Shown here: in pieces, positions 49,056-58,195 of the stretch
How the letters are laid out: each line of letters begins with the position of its first letter
How positions within the stretch are numbered: position 1 is the stretch's first letter
Origin: Salinarimonas sp.
GTDB taxonomy: Bacteria; Pseudomonadota; Alphaproteobacteria; Rhizobiales; Beijerinckiaceae
Length of the DNA: 64,000 nt
Direction: 5' to 3'
Assembly (NCBI GenBank): GCA_020832565.1
Contig: JAFIEI010000016.1
Span: 1 to 64,000, forward strand
Translations under genes and position numbers: made by a program
The notes under the pieces: model-generated
The model's input: only the letters and a program-made list of their open reading frames with translations
Database searches by the model: none
What the model was told of the DNA's origin: nothing

Positions 49056-50195
49056 ATGTCCATGCTTCCCTTCATCGATCTCGCCGCCCAGCGCGCGGCG
49101 CTCGGCCCGCGTGTCGAAGAGGCCGTGCTCTCCGTCGTGCGTCATGGTGCCTATGTCATGGGTCCGGAGATCGACCGACTCGAGCAGGAACTCGCAGCCT
49201 TTTGCGGGGCCAAGCATGTGGTGAGCTGCGGCAGCGGCACGGATGCGCTGGCGCTCATCCTGATGGCGAAGGGCGTCAAGCCCGGCGATGCCGTGCTGTG
49301 CCCGAGCTTCACCTTCGCCGCGACGGCGGAAGTCGTCTGCTGGCTCGGCGCAGCGCCGGTCTTCGTGGATGTGCGCGAGGACAGCTTCAATCTCGATATC
49401 GACAGCCTCGAAGCCGGGCTCGCCACGGCGCGCGCGCAGGGTCTGCGGCCCGTCGGAGTCATTCCGGTCGATCTGTTCGGCCAACCGGCGGATTACGCGC
49501 CGATCGAGGCGCTTTGCGCCCGCGAGGGGCTGTGGCTGCTCGCCGATGCCGCCCAGAGCTTCGGGGCGCATTACCAGGGCCGCAAGGTCGGCACGATCGG
49601 GGACGCCACCGCGACCAGCTTCTTCCCGGCAAAGCCCCTGGGCTGCTACGGCGATGGCGGGGCGATCTTCACCGATGACAGCGAGCTCGACGCGGTCCTG
49701 CGCTCCCTGCGCAATCACGGCCAGGGCGCCGACAAGTACGAATATGCCCGGATCGGCATGAACGGCCGCCTCGATACGATCCAGGCGGCGGTGCTGATCG
49801 AAAAGCTGCGCATCTTCGCCGCCGAGATCGAAGCCCGCGACCGGGTCGCCGCGCGCTACGAGGCCGGACTTGCCGATTGTGCGATCACGCCGCAGGTGAT
49901 GCCGGGTTCGAGCTCGGTCTGGGCGCAATATACTCTGCGCATTCCCGGCTTCGACCGCGCCGCCTTCCAGGCAAGCCTGCGCGATGCCGGCGTTCCCACT
50001 GCGATCTATTACCCGCGCCCGCTGCATCGTCAGGATGCCTATGCCCGGTATCCGAGTGCAGGCAACGGTCTCCCGGTGACCGATCGTCTCGCCGAAGAGG
50101 TGATCAGCCTGCCGATGCATCCTTATCTCGGCGAGGAAGACCAGGCCCGCATCATCGCCGCGACCCGGAAGGCCCTCGCAGCTTCCGCAGGGTGA
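49056..50195 (+). CDS. DegT/DnrJ/EryC1/StrS-family PLP aminotransferase
   Basis: 379 residues from the ATG at 49056 (a second ATG six bases on, MLPFIDLAAQR, is equally plausible). The family makes amino sugars on nucleotide-linked keto sugars. SCGSGTDALALILMA, FTFAATAEVV, the DAAQSFGA aspartate-bearing segment and the PLP lysine in SFFPAKPLGCYGDGGA (about residue 191) are intact, with NGRLDTIQAAVL further on. No other cell-surface sugar genes adjoin it, so the target sugar is unknown. Confidence 0.9.
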   Translation: MSMLPFIDLAAQRAALGPRVEEAVLSVVRHGAYVMGPEIDRLEQELAAFCGAKHVVSCGSGTDALALILMAKGVKPGDAVLCPSFTFAATAEVVCWLGAAPVFVDVREDSFNLDIDSLEAGLATARAQGLRPVGVIPVDLFGQPADYAPIEALCAREGLWLLADAAQSFGAHYQGRKVGTIGDATATSFFPAKPLGCYGDGGAIFTDDSELDAVLRSLRNHGQGADKYEYARIGMNGRLDTIQAAVLIEKLRIFAAEIEARDRVAARYEAGLADCAITPQVMPGSSSVWAQYTLRIPGFDRAAFQASLRDAGVPTAIYYPRPLHRQDAYARYPSAGNGLPVTDRLAEEVISLPMHPYLGEEDQARIIAATRKALAASAG

Positions 50196-50303
50196 GCCGC
50201 CAACCCGAAAAGCGTGGCGCTAACCATCGATTCACGCTGCTGAACGAATCACCGACAGCGTCAATCGATTCTGAAAAGAATCCCTCGATTCTGCCGCCAT
50301 CGG

Positions 50304-51275
50304 ATGGCCATATCCATCCATCGGGAGGCAGTGATCGCCGTCTCCCGCAAGCAGAACAGGAGGCGGCGCGTGGCATCACGCGGAGTGCAGGATTGGCAGG
50401 ACACGGATTTCGGCGCCATTGGCGCCGGGGGTGGGCCCGCCCGCGCGGCCCGTCGTCGTCGCAGCCGTCTGCCGCTGGTGCGCCTGATGCTTGGCTCGAC
50501 CGCCCTGATCACTGTTCTCACCCTCGCCGCCATCGAGCATTACGGGGATAAGCCGCGCAATCTCGCCGCGCAGGAGCCCCGCGTGCGCGCCGAGGCGCCC
50601 GTCCTCGCCACCCCACCGCCCGTCTGGCGACCCGCCGCGACCCGCGATATCGCGGTCTCTGCCCTGCCCGACGCGCTGGCGCAGGCGCCATTCACCCATC
50701 ATGCCGAGATGCGGGACGACGGGGCGCGGCGCGACGCCGTAACGCTCGGGGAGTTCCGCTCGGATGCGCCGCATCTGCATCTCGTGGTCCTGCGCGGTGA
50801 GGCGGCGCGCCCGGAGCATTCCTTCTTCGTCGCCACCACCCTCGATGCCGCCGATGCGGGTCTCGCCGTAGAACGGGTGCGCGGTCAGGAGCGCCTCGAG
50901 ACGCAGCGCCTGCCGCTCACCGTGGCGCGGATGGTGCTGGAGGACGACATCGCCCGCGATTGCTTCGCCTTCCGCAGCATGCCGCCGGAATCGGATGACG
51001 GGCTCATGCTTACGGGCTGGAGCTGCGGGACGGCCGAGGATCCCTCGGCGCTGGCCTGTCTGATCGACGATCTCGACCTGGTCGATGGCGTGACGGGTGA
51101 GACCCTGCTGCCGCCCCCCGAGGGCGCCGGGGCTTGTGGTGGCGCGCCGGTGGCGGATGCGGCGAGCAGGTCTGCGCCGCAGGATATCGCGGGGCTCCTC
51201 TCGGTCCTCGACAATGGCAGCAGCGACGATTCCGGATCAGCGACGCTGCCGCCGCCCCGGCCCGAAGGGGATTGA
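50304..51275 (+). CDS. Hypothetical membrane-anchored protein
   Basis: 323 residues, no family recognised. The first ~55 residues are arginine-rich and cytoplasmic (RKQNRRRRVASRG, RRRRSRL), one membrane helix spans about 58-78 (LMLGSTALITVLTLAAI), and the rest is a periplasmic region with Ala/Pro-rich linkers and a soluble middle (HLHLVVLRGEA, HSFFVATTLDAADAGL) plus a few cysteines, ending in an acidic/proline tail. Type II topology with positive-inside cytoplasmic arm. Converges on leuB. Confidence 0.6.
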   Translation: MAISIHREAVIAVSRKQNRRRRVASRGVQDWQDTDFGAIGAGGGPARAARRRRSRLPLVRLMLGSTALITVLTLAAIEHYGDKPRNLAAQEPRVRAEAPVLATPPPVWRPAATRDIAVSALPDALAQAPFTHHAEMRDDGARRDAVTLGEFRSDAPHLHLVVLRGEAARPEHSFFVATTLDAADAGLAVERVRGQERLETQRLPLTVARMVLEDDIARDCFAFRSMPPESDDGLMLTGWSCGTAEDPSALACLIDDLDLVDGVTGETLLPPPEGAGACGGAPVADAASRSAPQDIAGLLSVLDNGSSDDSGSATLPPPRPEGD

Positions 51276-51277
51276 CG

Positions 51278-51302
51278 CCGGCGCCGCAAGGCGCGACGCC
51301 GG
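51278..51302. terminator. Weak hairpin between convergent genes
   Basis: A GCGCC / GGCGC stem around a GCAA tetraloop at 51281-51294, extendable by an outer CCG / CGG pair across a bulge. It lies between the hypothetical membrane protein and leuB, which converge. No T-run follows, so terminator function is uncertain. Confidence 0.3.
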
Positions 51303-51320
51303 ACAATCCGTCAAAACCTG

Positions 51321-52433
51321 TCAGCCGGCACGCTTGTCGAGTTCGCGCAGGATCGCGTCACCCATTTCCGTGGTGGACATTCCATTGGCGCCCGCCGGTG
51401 CGATATCGCCGGTGCGCGCGCCGTTGGCCAGCGCATCTGTAATGGCGCCTTCCAGCATGTCGGCGGCTTCGATCAGCCCGAAGGAATAGCGCAGGCTCAT
51501 GGCGAAGGAGCCGATCATGGCGATCGGATTGGCGCGGCTCTGGCCGGCAATGTCGGGGGCCGAGCCGTGGACCGGCTCGTAGAGCGCCTTGCGCTTGCCC
51601 GTCGCCGGGTCTTCGGCGCCCAGCGAAGCCGACGGCAGCATGCCGAGCGAGCCCGTGAGCATGGCCGCGACGTCGGAGAGAATGTCGCCGAAGAGGTTGT
51701 CGCAGACGATGACGTCGTATTGCTTGGGATTGCGCACGAGCTGCATGGCGCAATTGTCGGCCAGCACGTGTTCGAGGCTGACGTCGGAGAATTCCGCCCC
51801 GTGCACGGCGGTGACCACCTGCTTCCACAAAACGCCGGATTTCATCACGTTGTGCTTTTCCGCCGAGGAGACCTTGTTGCGGCGTTTACGCGCCAGATCA
51901 AAGGCGACGCGGGCGATGCGCTCGATCTCGCCGGTGGTGTAGAGCTGGGTATCGACGGCGCGCTTCTCGCCGTTCTCCAGGGTGACGATCTCCTTGGGCT
52001 CGCCGAAATAGACGCCGCCGGTGAGTTCGCGCACGATCAGAATGTCGAGATCCTCGACCAGTTCGCGCTTGAGCGAGGAGGCATCGGCCAGCGCCCCGTA
52101 GCAGATGGCCGGGCGCAGATTGGCAAACAGCCCGAGATCCTTGCGCAGGCGCAGCAGACCGGCTTCCGGGCGGTGCTCATAGGGAACATCGGCCCATTTC
52201 GGCCCGCCGACGGCGCCGAACAGCACCGCATCCGCGGCTTCGGCGTTCTTCATCGCGTCATCGCTGATGGCGACGCCATGGGCGTCATAGGCCGCCCCGC
52301 CGACGAGATCGCGCTCGGTCTCGAAGGCGGCGATGCCTGAGCGGGTAAACCAGGCGACGAGTTTCTCGACTTCGGCAGCCACTTCCGGGCCGATCCCGTC
52401 GCCGGGGAGAAGGAGGAGCTTGTGGGTCGCCAT
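51321..52433 (-). CDS. leuB: 3-isopropylmalate dehydrogenase
   Basis: 370 residues, normal length. Oxidatively decarboxylates 3-isopropylmalate to 2-oxoisocaproate with NAD+ in leucine synthesis, cytoplasmic homodimer. [12 protein letters not shown] at the start, [18 protein letters not shown] near 74, [13 protein letters not shown], and the substrate/metal block [25 protein letters not shown] near 244 with the NAD-specific [13 protein letters not shown] are intact. Typical alphaproteobacterial form; other leu genes are not in the window. Confidence 0.96.
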   Translation of the reverse strand: MATHKLLLLPGDGIGPEVAAEVEKLVAWFTRSGIAAFETERDLVGGAAYDAHGVAISDDAMKNAEAADAVLFGAVGGPKWADVPYEHRPEAGLLRLRKDLGLFANLRPAICYGALADASSLKRELVEDLDILIVRELTGGVYFGEPKEIVTLENGEKRAVDTQLYTTGEIERIARVAFDLARKRRNKVSSAEKHNVMKSGVLWKQVVTAVHGAEFSDVSLEHVLADNCAMQLVRNPKQYDVIVCDNLFGDILSDVAAMLTGSLGMLPSASLGAEDPATGKRKALYEPVHGSAPDIAGQSRANPIAMIGSFAMSLRYSFGLIEAADMLEGAITDALANGARTGDIAPAGANGMSTTEMGDAILRELDKRAG

Positions 52434-52524
52434 GATATGCCTCGTGCGTCGTCTTGAACGGAGTTGCTGCCTGCTTTTGGCGAAAACCGCCCTTCAGGGC
52501 AAGCGCGGATATGTGCAGACGGTT

Positions 52525-53301
52525 TCAGTCGACGCAGGCGGCGATCGGGCCGGAGCGCACCGCCCGGTATGCCAGCCGCTCGGCGAGCCGCGCGTGTCCC
52601 GCCGAAGGGGCGGCGGGATTGCGGCTCTTGGGCGCCGGCAGCGCAGTTGCGAGAAGCGCCGCCTGGTGGCGGGTCAGATCGGCGGCGGAGCGGTTGAAAT
52701 AGTGCCGGGCCGCCGCTTCCGCGCCGAACACGCCCTCGTCCCATTCCGCGATATTGAGATAGATTTCCAGCATGCGCGGCTTCGACCAGACGAAATCGAG
52801 CCAGACGGCGATCGGGATTTCCATCGCCTTGCGGATATAGGAACGCTGCGGCCAGAGATAGACGTTCTTGGCGGTCTGCATCGAGATGGTGGAAGCCCCG
52901 CGCGCACCGCCGCTCTCGACGACATGGCGCAATTCACGCCAGTCCACGCCGGCATGGCGGCAGAACTGCCCGTCCTCGGAAGCGATCACCATCAGCCGCA
53001 ATTCCGGGCTGATCGCCTCGAGCGGCACGGTTTCGCGGGCGACCGGCTGCAGGGTCAGCCAGCGTGCGAGCATGATGGTGGAGGGCGGGGTGACCAGGAT
53101 GTAGAGGAGGCTCGATCCGGCGAAAAGAACCACCAGCAGCACGAGCATACGCATGACGGTGCCGAAAGCGCGCCGCAGCAGGCCACGCGGCTTGCTTTGG
53201 CCTTTGCGCTTTCCCGTGTTTCGTACCTTGGGCTTGCCGCCCGCCGGGGCCGGTCCTTCGACGGCGCTGCGCCCTGTCCAGATGCGGCCGAACACGATCA
53301 A
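52525..53301 (-). CDS. mtgA: Monofunctional biosynthetic peptidoglycan transglycosylase
   Basis: About 258 residues, glycosyltransferase family 51. It polymerises lipid II into glycan strands at the outer face of the inner membrane. A basic tail and one membrane helix (MLVLLVVLFAGSSLLYILV, about 50-70) precede the catalytic domain. The active-site motif E-D-x-x-F-x-x-H is EDGQFCRHAGVDW near 110; RGASTISMQTAKNVYLWP and KPRMLEIYLNIAEW follow. It starts at a TTG overlapping the stop of mltA by four bases (TTGA), or at a GTG six bases further in. Confidence 0.92.
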   Translation of the reverse strand: MIVFGRIWTGRSAVEGPAPAGGKPKVRNTGKRKGQSKPRGLLRRAFGTVMRMLVLLVVLFAGSSLLYILVTPPSTIMLARWLTLQPVARETVPLEAISPELRLMVIASEDGQFCRHAGVDWRELRHVVESGGARGASTISMQTAKNVYLWPQRSYIRKAMEIPIAVWLDFVWSKPRMLEIYLNIAEWDEGVFGAEAAARHYFNRSAADLTRHQAALLATALPAPKSRNPAAPSAGHARLAERLAYRAVRSGPIAACVD

Positions 53302-54503
53302 TCCTCCGCCCTGCGCGGCAACAGCACGATGAATTCGGGACGATGGCGGATATGGCCGGCCTGCCTTCCGGCTTCATCGCCGGATCCGGCGAAATAATCG
53401 CCGCGCGCCACGCCCGTGATCGCCGAACCGGTATCCTGTGCGATCATCAGCTGTGCGAGCGGCTGCGGGCGGTTATCGGCATCGGGCAGGGTGCCCGAAA
53501 GCCAGACAGGCAAGCCATAGGGCCAGATCGTGCGATCGACCGCCAGCGAGCGATGGGCTGTCAGGGCGACGCCGGCCCCGCCGACCGGGCCGCTTTCCGC
53601 GCCGAGGACCGGGTTTTCCGCGAAGAAGATATAGGAACGGTTCTCGCGCATCAGCGCATCGGCCGCTTTCGCATTCTCGGGCGCCTCGAGCCAGCCGAGC
53701 AGGCGTTCGAGGCTCATTTCCTCCAGCGGGATCACGTCGCGCTCGACCAGAAGCCGCCCGATCGCCGTGAAGGGGTGGCCGTTGCGGCCGGCATAGCCGA
53801 CCCGCATGACGCTGCCATCGGCGAGGCGGATGCGCGCCGAGCCCTGCACATGGATGATGAAGGCCTGCGCCGGATGACGCAGATGCACGATCGGCGGGGC
53901 GAGGGCGTCGATCGCGCCGTCCATGATCGCCGCGCGGTCCGGATAGGGCACATGGCTGCCATCGGGCAGGCGGCGTGCGGCGGCAAGGCTCTCGTCGATC
54001 CCGGGGAGCGGATTCTCCGCATTGCGGGTGACGAGATCGGGCGGGCGGGCGCGCAGGGGTGCGGGAAAATCGGGATGCGGCGCGCGCGAGCCGTCATATT
54101 CGGGCTCGTAATAGCCGGTCAGAAAGGGCCGGCCCTCATTCGGTATGATGCGATGCGGGGAAAAATGCGCCTCGAAGAACGCGCGCGCTTCGCCCTGCCA
54201 GCTTCGCGCGGCTTCGCAGATCCGCGCAAGATCATCACCGAGGGCGATGCCGGGGCGCAGCGTTACGGTGTTGTCGGGGGCATCGCGGGCAGGACCGTCG
54301 CAGGAGCGCAGGAATGCAGCGAAGGCGGCATCGTGGTCGTCATCCTCCCAGCCCGCCAACGCGGCGAAGTCGACGGGGATGAGTTCGGCGCGCTCTCGGG
54401 CTTGCGCAGCGGTCGTTTCCGGGGCAGCGGTACCGGCGAGAAAGACCGCAGCCATCGCTATTGCTCCCGTCCGGAACCGGCGCAGTGCGCCGGTATCGCT
54501 CAT
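53298..54503 (-). CDS. mltA: Membrane-bound lytic murein transglycosylase A
   Basis: 401 residues. MltA cleaves glycan strands to anhydromuropeptides. Recognised by FLTGYYEPEYDGS near residue 122, GIDESLAAARRLPDGSHVPYPDR, HVQGSARIRLADG and the 3D/catalytic block AQDTGSAITGVARGDYFAG near 343 with its catalytic aspartate. N-terminal signal region (RTGAIAMAAVFLAGTAAPETTAA). The ATG overlaps the Tim44-like gene's stop and its stop overlaps the mtgA start, so synthesis and cleavage enzymes are produced together. Confidence 0.92.
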   Translation of the reverse strand: MSDTGALRRFRTGAIAMAAVFLAGTAAPETTAAQARERAELIPVDFAALAGWEDDDHDAAFAAFLRSCDGPARDAPDNTVTLRPGIALGDDLARICEAARSWQGEARAFFEAHFSPHRIIPNEGRPFLTGYYEPEYDGSRAPHPDFPAPLRARPPDLVTRNAENPLPGIDESLAAARRLPDGSHVPYPDRAAIMDGAIDALAPPIVHLRHPAQAFIIHVQGSARIRLADGSVMRVGYAGRNGHPFTAIGRLLVERDVIPLEEMSLERLLGWLEAPENAKAADALMRENRSYIFFAENPVLGAESGPVGGAGVALTAHRSLAVDRTIWPYGLPVWLSGTLPDADNRPQPLAQLMIAQDTGSAITGVARGDYFAGSGDEAGRQAGHIRHRPEFIVLLPRRAED

Positions 54504-55210
54504 TGCCCGGCTTCAGTCGCGACCAGATGCCATGTCGGATCGTTGGAGCCGAGCGTGCGCGCGAAGGTCCACACATCCGTGACATCGACCACCGCTTCGG
54601 GGCTGCCGTCGACCACGTTGCCTTCACTGTCGCGCGTCACGGTGACGAGCTCGGAAACGATCTTCACCGTCACCTGGGCGACACGGTTCTTCACCTCGGC
54701 ATCCACGATCTCGGCCTTGTCGATGGCGACGAAGGTGGTTTCCGCGGTCTCGCCACGGCCCTCACGCTCGCTGATCGCCTGCTCGAACCCCTCGTAGACG
54801 TCCTTGGCGAGGAGCCCCTGGAGCGTTTCGCGGTCTCCGGTGGCGAAAGCCGAGACGATCATCTCGTAGGCCATCTTCGAGCCTTCGAGGAAGCCGCGCG
54901 GATCGAAATCCGGTTCCTGGCGCACGATGTCGTCGAGGCCCTTCGCGACGGCGCCTCCGGGCTGGGCGATGCCCTTCCAGCGATCGGCCGAGGCGAGGCG
55001 CTGTTCGGCCTGATCCGCGCCGGGAAGGCGCACGACATTGTCGTCGCCTTTCTGCTCGGAGCGATTCGATTGCGGCGCACCGCGCCGGAACGGTTCCTGC
55101 GGGGGTTGTTCGTGCCCGGTCTTCTGACCCAGCACCGAGCGCAACCGCCAGATCACGAAGACCGCCAGTGCGAGAAAGATGAGCGTCGTGATGTCGAATG
55201 TCTCTTGCAT
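54500..55210 (-). CDS. Tim44-like domain protein (TimA)
   Basis: About 236 residues from the ATG at 55210 (MQETFDITTLIFLALAVFVIW). One N-terminal membrane helix (about 8-25), a linker (FRRGAPQSNRSE) and a C-terminal Tim44 domain from about 90, which shares the alpha+beta fold of mitochondrial Tim44. In alphaproteobacteria this gene lies next to secB and mltA, as here; its role may be as an envelope-associated scaffold (inference from family). Translation is coupled to mltA. Confidence 0.85.
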   Translation of the reverse strand: MQETFDITTLIFLALAVFVIWRLRSVLGQKTGHEQPPQEPFRRGAPQSNRSEQKGDDNVVRLPGADQAEQRLASADRWKGIAQPGGAVAKGLDDIVRQEPDFDPRGFLEGSKMAYEMIVSAFATGDRETLQGLLAKDVYEGFEQAISEREGRGETAETTFVAIDKAEIVDAEVKNRVAQVTVKIVSELVTVTRDSEGNVVDGSPEAVVDVTDVWTFARTLGSNDPTWHLVATEAGQ

Positions 55211-55672
55211 CGTTGATCCGGCCTGGTTTCCGGGTTGCACGCCCCACCCGTTTCATTCCGGGTGGAACCACATTAAGCCATGTCCGTCAACGCCCTGAGC
55301 GTCGCGCCTGTTCGTGGCTCCCCCCAATATGGGAACGCTTGGCCCAGACATCTACCACCTTAACGCACAATCGCGACGAAAAGCGTACGCCACGGCTTTT
55401 TTTCGCAGTCACCGAGGGCCCGGGCGCATCGAGGGGCCGCTTGCGACCGGGCCGCAGATGGTTGCGCGCGACCGGAAACCGGCGCGAATCGCACCGATCC
55501 CGGCGCAGCGCGCTTGTTTGGCCGCCGGAAGCATGTTAGCGGCCTTTTCGAACGCAATCGCGATCCGGCCTGAGGCTACCCGACATGGTGGCGCATGTGG
55601 CAAAGGGTCCGTAGCATCGTCCCATCCTGCGCCGCGCGCGGCGCGTATTCTTATCGACAGAGGTTGATCCAC
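55211..55672. other. Divergent promoter region of the Tim44-mltA-mtgA operon and secB
   Basis: 462 bases with promoters for both directions expected. Short open frames here have no ribosome binding site or family feature. AGAGGTTG precedes the secB ATG. No RNA element recognised. Confidence 0.4.
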
Positions 55673-56224
55673 ATGGCCGATACCCCGAATACCAATGGTG
55701 CCGATCCGGCCGCCGCCGGCGCCCAGCCGCAGCAGAACGAAGCGCCGTCCTTGAACGCGCTGGCGCAATTCACGCGCGATTTCTCCTTCGAGAATCCGAA
55801 TGCGCCCCAATCCCTGGCGCCGCAGCAGCAGCAGCCGCAGATCTCTATCCAGGTCAATGTCAATGCCAAGAAACTCGGTGAGACCGATTACGAGGTCGAG
55901 CTGAAGCTGGAAGGCAGCGCCAAGAACGACGCGAACACGCTTTTCGCCTTCGATCTCGCCTTCTGCGGCATCTTCCGCGTGAAGAATATCCCGCAGGACC
56001 AGGTCCATCCCGTCATCATGATCGAGTGCCCGCGCCTGCTCTTCCCCTTCGCGCGCCAGATCGTCGCGGATGCCGTGCGCAACGGCGGCTTCCCGCCGCT
56101 CTATATCGATCCGATCGATTTCGTCGCGCTCTACCGCCAGCGCGTCGCGGAAGCACAGAAGGCGCAGGGCGAGTCGAATGCACAGCCCGGCGGCCAGACG
56201 CCCCCGCCTTCCGGGAACGCGTAA
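55673..56224 (+). CDS. secB: Protein-export chaperone SecB
   Basis: 183 residues from the ATG at 55673 (an in-frame ATG 78 bases upstream adds a non-family tail). Tetrameric cytoplasmic chaperone that hands unfolded precursors to SecA. The [36 protein letters not shown] and the [32 protein letters not shown] block are diagnostic. It is flanked by low-complexity Gln/Pro/Asn-rich ends ([20 protein letters not shown]) common in alphaproteobacteria. Paired divergently with the Tim44-like gene. Confidence 0.95.
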   Translation: MADTPNTNGADPAAAGAQPQQNEAPSLNALAQFTRDFSFENPNAPQSLAPQQQQPQISIQVNVNAKKLGETDYEVELKLEGSAKNDANTLFAFDLAFCGIFRVKNIPQDQVHPVIMIECPRLLFPFARQIVADAVRNGGFPPLYIDPIDFVALYRQRVAEAQKAQGESNAQPGGQTPPPSGNA

Positions 56225-56455
56225 TCCGTGATCGCGCGGGGGGGGGGCCGGGGCCCCCCCCCCCCAGCCGTGGTGGGCCGGGGGGCGGGGGCGGGAGGGG
56301 GGTGGTTCATTCATAGCCGGCGCGGTGGGTGTTTATCGAACACGTGGGGGGCTAGCGCGCGCGGCTTTCGGGGGGGGGTTACCCGGGGGGGGGGGGGGGG
56401 GGGCCGGGGCCCGACCCGCATACTGCGTGGTGACGCCGCTTCAGGAGCAGGTCAG
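56225..56455. repeat. Homopolymeric G/C tract, probable assembly artefact
   Basis: Contains runs of 10 G (56238-56247), 12 C (56254-56265), 9 G (56370-56378) and 19 G (56385-56403) within 170 bases, unlike anything else in the window. Poly-G of this length is typical of a low-quality or gap-filled join. A natural G-quadruplex region is possible. The cobO ribosome binding site (AGGAG, 56443) starts after it. Confidence 0.7.
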
Positions 56456-57076
56456 GTGAGCGAAATCGACGCCGAAAAGAACGCCCGCCACAATGCGAAG
56501 ATGGCGAAGATCAAGGCGGCCCGCGACCGGATGATGGAGACGAAGACCGGCGAGAAGGGCCTGATCATCGTCCATACCGGCCCCGGAAAGGGCAAATCCA
56601 GCTCCGGCTTCGGCATGATCATGCGCTGTGTCGGCCACGGCATGCCCTGCGCCGTGGTGCAGTTCATCAAGGGCAACTGGGAAAGCGGCGAGCGCAACGT
56701 GCTCAAGACGCGTTTTGCCGATCTTTGCCAGGTCCATACGATGGGCGAGGGCTTCACCTGGGAGACGCAGGATCGCGCCCGCGATGTCGCGGCGGCGATG
56801 GCGGCCTGGGAGAAGGCGAAGGAGCTCATCTGCGATCCCGCCATTCACATGGTGCTGCTCGACGAGATCAATATCGCGCTGCGCTACGACTACATCCCCC
56901 TCGACGATGTCGTCGCCTTCCTGCGCGACGAAAAGCCGCCGATGACGCATGTCGTGCTCACCGGGCGCAATGCCAAGCCGGAACTGATCGAGATCGCCGA
57001 TCTCGTCAGCGAGGTGCAGGCGCTCAAGCACCCGTTCAAGCAGGGCATCAAGGCGCAAAAGGGCGTGGAATACTGA
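56456..57076 (+). CDS. cobO: Cob(I)yrinic acid a,c-diamide adenosyltransferase
   Basis: 206 residues from the GTG at 56456, with AGGAG 8 bases upstream; the frame continues upstream into the G/C tract but without sense. CobO/BtuR attaches the adenosyl group from ATP to the cobalt of corrinoid. P-loop GPGKGKSS near 43, RCVGHGMPCAVVQFIKG, GEGFTWET and the LLDEINIAL block are intact; length is normal. Other cobalamin genes are not in the window. Confidence 0.95.
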   Translation: MSEIDAEKNARHNAKMAKIKAARDRMMETKTGEKGLIIVHTGPGKGKSSSGFGMIMRCVGHGMPCAVVQFIKGNWESGERNVLKTRFADLCQVHTMGEGFTWETQDRARDVAAAMAAWEKAKELICDPAIHMVLLDEINIALRYDYIPLDDVVAFLRDEKPPMTHVVLTGRNAKPELIEIADLVSEVQALKHPFKQGIKAQKGVEY

Positions 57077-57095
57077 CGATCCGGCTCTGTCGCGA

Positions 57096-57944
57096 TCAGC
57101 CCACGTCCCGGCGATAGCGCGCGGCGTGCGAACCGATCTCCGCGATCTCGGCCGGCGCCGCCTCCGCCCTTGCGAGCAGGTCGGTCAGCGCTTCGGCACC
57201 GAGATCGCCCGGAACGGAAAACAGCATCGACAACTGACCCGCGACTCCGGTGGTGCACACGATCTCGCCGCCGGCTGCGGCGATCGCCTGCGCTGCTTCC
57301 GAACGCCAGCGCTCGAATCGCGCGGCATAGAGCACCACGTCGCGCACCGCCGCATCGGCCAGCGGCTTCGAGATCACGAAGATCGGCGTTCCCGCCGGGT
57401 GATCGTCGCGCTCGATGAATGGCAGCCGGGCGATGACCTTGGGGCGGTCGGGCCCGATCAGATCATTCCACCAGTCACCCGCGGACGCGCCCTGGTCGAG
57501 GCGGAAAATGCCCAGATCGCCACGCCCGCCGGCAACGGCCGTGATCACGGCGCGCGCATCGGGATGCGGGTGATAGGGCACGGTGAAGCCGAAATGGAAC
57601 CGCGCGGAATCGCGCATCGGCCCGTCGCCGCCGGAAATGTCGGCATGCACCGTGTAGGGTGCCTGGACATAGGTGAAGGTGCCGATGATCACGCGCCAGA
57701 TCGATTCGACGGTATCGAGGGGCAGCAGGCCGGAATGACGCTCGGCCAGCGCCTTCATCATCGAAGCCTCGCGCCCCGGGCGGAAGGCGGAGCCCGATTG
57801 CGTCGTCTTCTTCACCGAAATCAGCCGCTCGATGATGGCGCTGCGCTGCATCAGCCGCTCGTGCATCTCGCGATCGAGCCGGTCGATTTCCCCGCGCAAT
57901 GCGGCGAGATCGACGGGGGCGGCATCATTCTTGGGGCTGGACAT
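57096..57944 (-). CDS. AroQ-type chorismate mutase with C-terminal extension
   Basis: 282 residues from the ATG at 57944. The first ~90 residues are an AroQ helical chorismate mutase (LRGEIDRLDREMHERLMQRSAIIERLISVKK, with conserved R, K and the later E in ESIWRVIIG). The remaining ~190 residues contain a prephenate dehydratase-like remainder (GDLGIFRLD, DDHPAGTPIFVIS) that lacks an obvious catalytic threonine, so it may be non-catalytic or regulatory. Such alphaproteobacterial proteins are annotated chorismate mutase. The pheA-like function is not shown. An in-frame ORF extends 240 bases further upstream without support. Confidence 0.8.
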   Translation of the reverse strand: MSSPKNDAAPVDLAALRGEIDRLDREMHERLMQRSAIIERLISVKKTTQSGSAFRPGREASMMKALAERHSGLLPLDTVESIWRVIIGTFTYVQAPYTVHADISGGDGPMRDSARFHFGFTVPYHPHPDARAVITAVAGGRGDLGIFRLDQGASAGDWWNDLIGPDRPKVIARLPFIERDDHPAGTPIFVISKPLADAAVRDVVLYAARFERWRSEAAQAIAAAGGEIVCTTGVAGQLSMLFSVPGDLGAEALTDLLARAEAAPAEIAEIGSHAARYRRDVG

Positions 57945-58195
57945 GATCGGGCTCGCGAAAACGGTGTCACCTGCCGCAACGACGTGACGGCATGGGATGT
58001 CATCGGGTAAGCCCGATGACGCCATCGTTCTGTTTGCAGTTTCGAAGGCGCCTGACAAGAGGCAAGGTGGATGCGGCAGGGCGCTGAGGGGCATAAGGGG
58101 ATGCCGGCACGCTCGTGTTCGCGCGCGGGCGATCGGCCAGCGCCGCACGTCCCCCTGCGCGCGGCAGATGGCCCTGCCGCGCAATGGTTTCGATA

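Noticed and set aside
48222-50120. 632-codon open frame on the minus strand
   Set aside because: Antisense to the membrane protein and the DegT aminotransferase; no recognisable domain.
56228-56455. N-terminal extension of cobO through the G/C tract
   Set aside because: Gly/Arg homopolymer sequence without family match; GTG at 56456 has a good ribosome binding site.
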